Source: Planctomycetaceae bacterium | GTDB lineage: Bacteria; Planctomycetota; Phycisphaerae; Phycisphaerales; SM1A02 | Reading direction: 5' to 3' | DNA: 56,442 nt | NCBI GenBank assembly: GCA_947492385.1 | Contig: CANLMX010000010.1 | Span: forward strand, 1-56,442 | Shown: in pieces, positions 53,731 through 56,442 of the stretch | Layout: every line of letters begins with the position of its first letter | Numbering within the stretch: position 1 is the first letter of the stretch | Notes under the pieces: model-generated | Told to the model about the DNA's origin: nothing | Database searches by the model: none | What the model saw: only the letters and a program-made list of their open reading frames with translations | Made by a program: the position numbers and the translations under genes

Positions 53731-54978
53731 ATGGCAACCCCGAACACCACCCCGACCACCAACGGCACCCCCGCCCGCACCCCCGCCGCCGCCGGCGCCC
53801 CTGCGACCGCGCCGGCACGCCCCGGTGCTACGGCCTCCGCCAACTCTGCGAAGATGGCCCCCATGCCCAAGCCCACGGATGGAAAGCCGACCGAGTCCCG
53901 CATCGACGTGAAGCCCGCGCCTGCGAAGCCCGCGGTGGATCCCGCCGCGCGCGCTGCGAAGGCCAAGGCGCTCGAGGCCGCGGTTGGCCAGATCGAGAAG
54001 AACTTCGGCAAGGGCTCGATCATGCGGCTCGACAACGAGTCGGTGCCCGTGATCCCGTCGATCTCGAGCGGCGCGCTCAGCCTCGACCTCGCGCTCGGCG
54101 GCAAGGGCCTGCCGCGGGGACGCATTATCGAGGTGTTCGGGCCCGAGAGCTCGGGCAAGACGACCCTGGCGCTCACCGTCATCTCCAATTGCCAGAAGCA
54201 GGGCGGCGTCGCGGCATTCATCGACGCCGAGCACGCGCTCGACCCGTCCTGGGCCAAGCGCCTGGGCGTCAATCTCGACGAGATCCTCGTCTCGCAGCCG
54301 GACACCGGCGAGCAGGCGCTCGAGATCTGCGAGATGCTCGTGCGGTCCAACGCGGTGGACGTGATCGTCGTCGACTCGGTGGCGGCGCTCATCCCCCGCG
54401 CGGAAATCGAAGGCGAGATGGGCGACAGCCACGTCGGGCTGCAGGCACGCCTCATGAGCCAGGCGCTCCGCAAGCTCACGGGCGCCATCGCCAAGAGCGA
54501 GTGCATCGTGATCTTCATCAACCAGCTGCGCGAGAAGATCGGCGTGATGTTCGGCTCGCCCGAGACGACCACCGGCGGCCGCGCGCTGAAGTTCTACTCC
54601 TCGGTGCGCATCGACATCCGCCGCATCGGCGCGATCAAGGACGGCGACCGCAACGTGGGCAACCGCGTCAAGGCGAAGGTCGTCAAGAACAAGATCGCAC
54701 CCCCGTTCCGCGAGGCCGAGTTCGACATCATGTTCGAGGAGGGCATCTCCATCTCGGGCGACGTGCTTGACCTGGCGGTGGCCGACTCCATCGTCGACAA
54801 GAGCGGTGCCTGGTTTAGCTACGGCGACGTCCGCCTGGGCCAGGGCCGCGAGGCATCGAAGACCTTCCTGCGCCAGAACCCCGATCTCATGGACGAGGTG
54901 CGGCGCGAGGTGCTGAAGCACCGGATGGCCAATCCGTCCGCGGCGGCGCCGAAGTCGCGCCCGTCCGACGACGAGTGA
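53731..54978 (+). CDS. recA: recombinase RecA with long N-terminal extension
   Basis: RecA forms filaments on single-stranded DNA, drives strand exchange and triggers LexA self-cleavage. The 415-residue product has Walker [36 protein letters not shown] (L2 loop, in part) and an acidic C-terminus. Its conserved core begins only at about residue 78 ([18 protein letters not shown], in part), after a Pro/Ala/Thr-rich low-complexity extension that most RecA proteins lack. Possible starts are ATG 53716, 53731 or 53854; 53731 is taken because reading is uninterrupted and it precedes the extension. It converges on tsaD. Confidence 0.93.
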   Translation: MATPNTTPTTNGTPARTPAAAGAPATAPARPGATASANSAKMAPMPKPTDGKPTESRIDVKPAPAKPAVDPAARAAKAKALEAAVGQIEKNFGKGSIMRLDNESVPVIPSISSGALSLDLALGGKGLPRGRIIEVFGPESSGKTTLALTVISNCQKQGGVAAFIDAEHALDPSWAKRLGVNLDEILVSQPDTGEQALEICEMLVRSNAVDVIVVDSVAALIPRAEIEGEMGDSHVGLQARLMSQALRKLTGAIAKSECIVIFINQLREKIGVMFGSPETTTGGRALKFYSSVRIDIRRIGAIKDGDRNVGNRVKAKVVKNKIAPPFREAEFDIMFEEGISISGDVLDLAVADSIVDKSGAWFSYGDVRLGQGREASKTFLRQNPDLMDEVRREVLKHRMANPSAAAPKSRPSDDE

Positions 54979-55016
54979 GCCGACGGTCCGGCACCCGGAT
55001 CGGGTCCATCCACCCG

Positions 55017-55048
55017 CGCGCGGCGCCCCTCGACGGAGGCGTCGCGCG
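55017..55048. terminator. hairpin between convergent recA and tsaD
   Basis: CGCGCGGCGCC (55017-55027) pairs with GGCGTCGCGCG (55038-55048), 11 bp including one G-U, around a 10-nt loop. It lies 39 bp after the recA stop and 20 bp before the tsaD stop. No T-tract is present. Confidence 0.5.
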
Positions 55049-55067
55049 CGGCGTTGCGTTCACGGGC

Positions 55068-56264
55068 TCATGCGTGGCCGACGGTTGAGCGCGCGCTTGG
55101 GGCCATGCGAAGGTCGTCATGTTCGCCGGCGGCGAACCGCCAGTGCGCGAGCCCGGCGATCATCGCGGCGTTGTCGAGGCAGTAGGGCATCTCGGGCAGG
55201 CGAACGGACATCCCGCGAGCGTCGGCGAGGCGCGCGACCTCGGCGCGGAGGTGCCGGTTCGCGCTGACGCCTCCGCCCACGAGGAGCGTGCGCGGTGCAT
55301 CGCCCCCGGCAGCGAGCGCATCGTGCGCCCTCCCGAGGACGTCGATCACCTGCGCCACGGCCGCGGCCTGGAAGCTCGCGCAGAGGTCGTCGACCCGACG
55401 ATCGGTGAGCGGCTCGGGTGGCGGCGGCGGTGCACGGTTGGGTGCGACCGGCACGCCGCGCACCGCGTAGAGCAGCGCGGTCTTCATGCCGCTGAAGCTG
55501 AAGTCCAGGGTGCGTGCGTGCGCGGACGCGTCGTCCGGGGCGCCGTGCGCGTGCGACGCGACGGCCGGGTCGGGCGCGGGGCCGCGGCGGGCGCTGCGTG
55601 CGGTCAGTCGCGGCATCGGGAATCGCACGGCGGACGGATTGCCCTCCGAGCTGCGTGCATCGAGCCGCGGGCCGCCCGGGTAGCCGAGCCCGAGCACGGT
55701 GGCCGCCTTGTCGAAGGCCTCGCCGATCGCATCGTCGATGGTGCGTCCCATGAGCTGCATGGCGAGCGGGCCGTCCATCCGGAAGAGGTGCGTGTGGCCG
55801 CCGCTCACGACGAGCCCCAGCGCCGGCCACGACGGCTCGTCGGCGTCCAGCAGCCCGGCGGCAAGGTGCGCGGCGACGTGATCGATCCCGATGACGGGAA
55901 CCCCCAGCGACCACGCATAGGCCTTCGCGGCCGCGTTCCCGACGAGCAGCGAGCCGATCAGCCCGGGCCGGTTGCCGACCGCCACCGCATGCACGTCGGA
56001 CGTTCGCATCCCGGCGTCCGCAAGTGCGGCCCGCACCGTGGGGACGATCCGCTCGAGGTGCGCACGGCTCGCGAGCTCGGGCACCACGCCGCCGAACCGG
56101 CGGTGCAGCTCGTGCTGGCTGCCGACGACGTTACTCAGGACGCGGGGGATGCCCGACGACCAACGCACCACGCTGGCCGCGGTCTCGTCGCAGCTGGTCT
56201 CGATTCCGAGGATCGTCGTGCCCTCGGGAGGCCTGCCGTGGCCGTCATCGTGCGCCGCGCTCAC
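55068..56264 (-). CDS. tsaD: tRNA N6-threonylcarbamoyladenosine synthase subunit TsaD
   Basis: TsaD, with TsaB/TsaE, transfers threonylcarbamoyl to A37 of ANN-decoding tRNAs. The 398-residue protein has LGIETSCDET, the metal-binding HVAAH (canonical HxxxH), LVVSGGHTHLF, and VGGGVSANRHLR. A His/Ala/Asp-rich insert of about 35 residues (ARRGPAPDPAVASHAHGAPD, in part) sits before DFSFSGMKTA, and a Pro-run follows, making it longer than E. coli TsaD (337). The GTG start at 56264 overlaps the upstream gene's stop (GTGA). Confidence 0.95.
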   Translation of the reverse strand: MSAAHDDGHGRPPEGTTILGIETSCDETAASVVRWSSGIPRVLSNVVGSQHELHRRFGGVVPELASRAHLERIVPTVRAALADAGMRTSDVHAVAVGNRPGLIGSLLVGNAAAKAYAWSLGVPVIGIDHVAAHLAAGLLDADEPSWPALGLVVSGGHTHLFRMDGPLAMQLMGRTIDDAIGEAFDKAATVLGLGYPGGPRLDARSSEGNPSAVRFPMPRLTARSARRGPAPDPAVASHAHGAPDDASAHARTLDFSFSGMKTALLYAVRGVPVAPNRAPPPPPEPLTDRRVDDLCASFQAAAVAQVIDVLGRAHDALAAGGDAPRTLLVGGGVSANRHLRAEVARLADARGMSVRLPEMPYCLDNAAMIAGLAHWRFAAGEHDDLRMAPSARSTVGHA

Positions 56265-56442
56265 TTCCCCTCCGGCTCGTCTGCGGCGCCCGCCGCGGGC
56301 GTGGTGGCGCGCGGCGCCCGGGGGGTGCCTTCCGGCAGCGGGCGCGTGCCGCGCGAGCCGTCAGGATCCTGCGCCGGCACGAACTCCGGCGCGACGCGGG
56401 CCCCGGGCCCGAGCGTGCCGCGCACCGTGGCGGGGTCCTTGA
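56261..56442 (-). CDS. C-terminal end of an unidentified gene (partial)
   Basis: The frame enters from the right edge of the window and ends with TGA at 56261-56263, overlapping the tsaD start by 4 bp. The visible 60 residues are Pro/Gly/Ala/Arg-rich (GARVAPEFVPAQDPDG, then RPLPEGTPRAP) and look like a disordered tail. The family cannot be told from this part. Coupling to tsaD suggests one operon. Confidence 0.6.
   Translation of the reverse strand, partial: KDPATVRGTLGPGARVAPEFVPAQDPDGSRGTRPLPEGTPRAPRATTPAAGAADEPEGK

Overview
The window is a GC-rich chromosomal segment of about 56 kb, densely packed with housekeeping genes. It most likely comes from a planctomycete of the Phycisphaerae type. 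The evidence is a DUF1501/DUF1800 pair, secreted proteins ending in paired dockerin-like calcium-loop repeats (DLNxDGxVNGLDLGILL...W), peptidoglycan genes, and planctomycete-like RecA, L34 and Pho genes. No insertion sequence, prophage or CRISPR array is visible, and the longest antisense ORFs are GC-driven shadows.

Layout. 1-10.1 kb: tRNA-Gln, an aldehyde dehydrogenase, aat, ychF, then an overlapping block mrdA(PBP2)-rodA-rsmG-dinG. 10.1-15.4 kb: a GNAT acetyltransferase, prfC, a RuvB-like degenerate AAA protein, a beta-repeat protein, an AbrB-like/RelE-like toxin-antitoxin pair and a small exported protein. 15.4-20.2 kb: an AT-rich, palindrome-rich promoter region and three consecutive exported dockerin-like proteins, two of them tandem paralogues. 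20.2-31.1 kb: hypothetical and membrane proteins, a lipoprotein with a dead M48-type fold, a second RuvB-like degenerate AAA protein followed by a truncated AAA remnant, rmuC, three DoxX-like membrane proteins, a DUF2256 protein and a Tat-exported oxidoreductase. 31.1-44.4 kb: the DUF1501/DUF1800/membrane-protein operon, a hotdog protein, a TIM-barrel isomerase, a cysteine-less FmdB homologue, ligA, uppP-ilvC, a PilZ gene behind a switch-like leader, rnc, aroK and rpmH. 44.5-51.2 kb: a complete leftward Pho operon phoB-phoR-pstS-pstC-pstA-pstB-phoU. 51.2-56.4 kb: anmK, a UDP-glucuronate decarboxylase-like epimerase, recA behind a palindromic operator, tsaD and the end of another gene.

Themes. 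Cell-envelope functions recur (PBP2/RodA, UppP, AnmK, UXS-like epimerase), as do DNA maintenance functions (DinG, RmuC, LigA, RecA, RuvB-like proteins) and phosphate homeostasis. Over a dozen genes have a TAnnnT hexamer 6-13 nt before the start codon, which would give leaderless or nearly leaderless mRNAs. Convergent gene pairs tend to share short perfect hairpins without a T-tract.

The most interesting candidates for something undescribed are four. (1) The leader of the PilZ gene has a 23-codon upstream ORF and three mutually exclusive 7-nt pairing segments around a perfect Shine-Dalgarno. (2) A pair of RuvB-like AAA paralogues has lost its ATPase motifs. (3) recA has an operator-like palindrome over its -10 and a long low-complexity N-terminal extension. 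(4) Several enzyme folds have lost their catalytic or metal residues (M48, FmdB).
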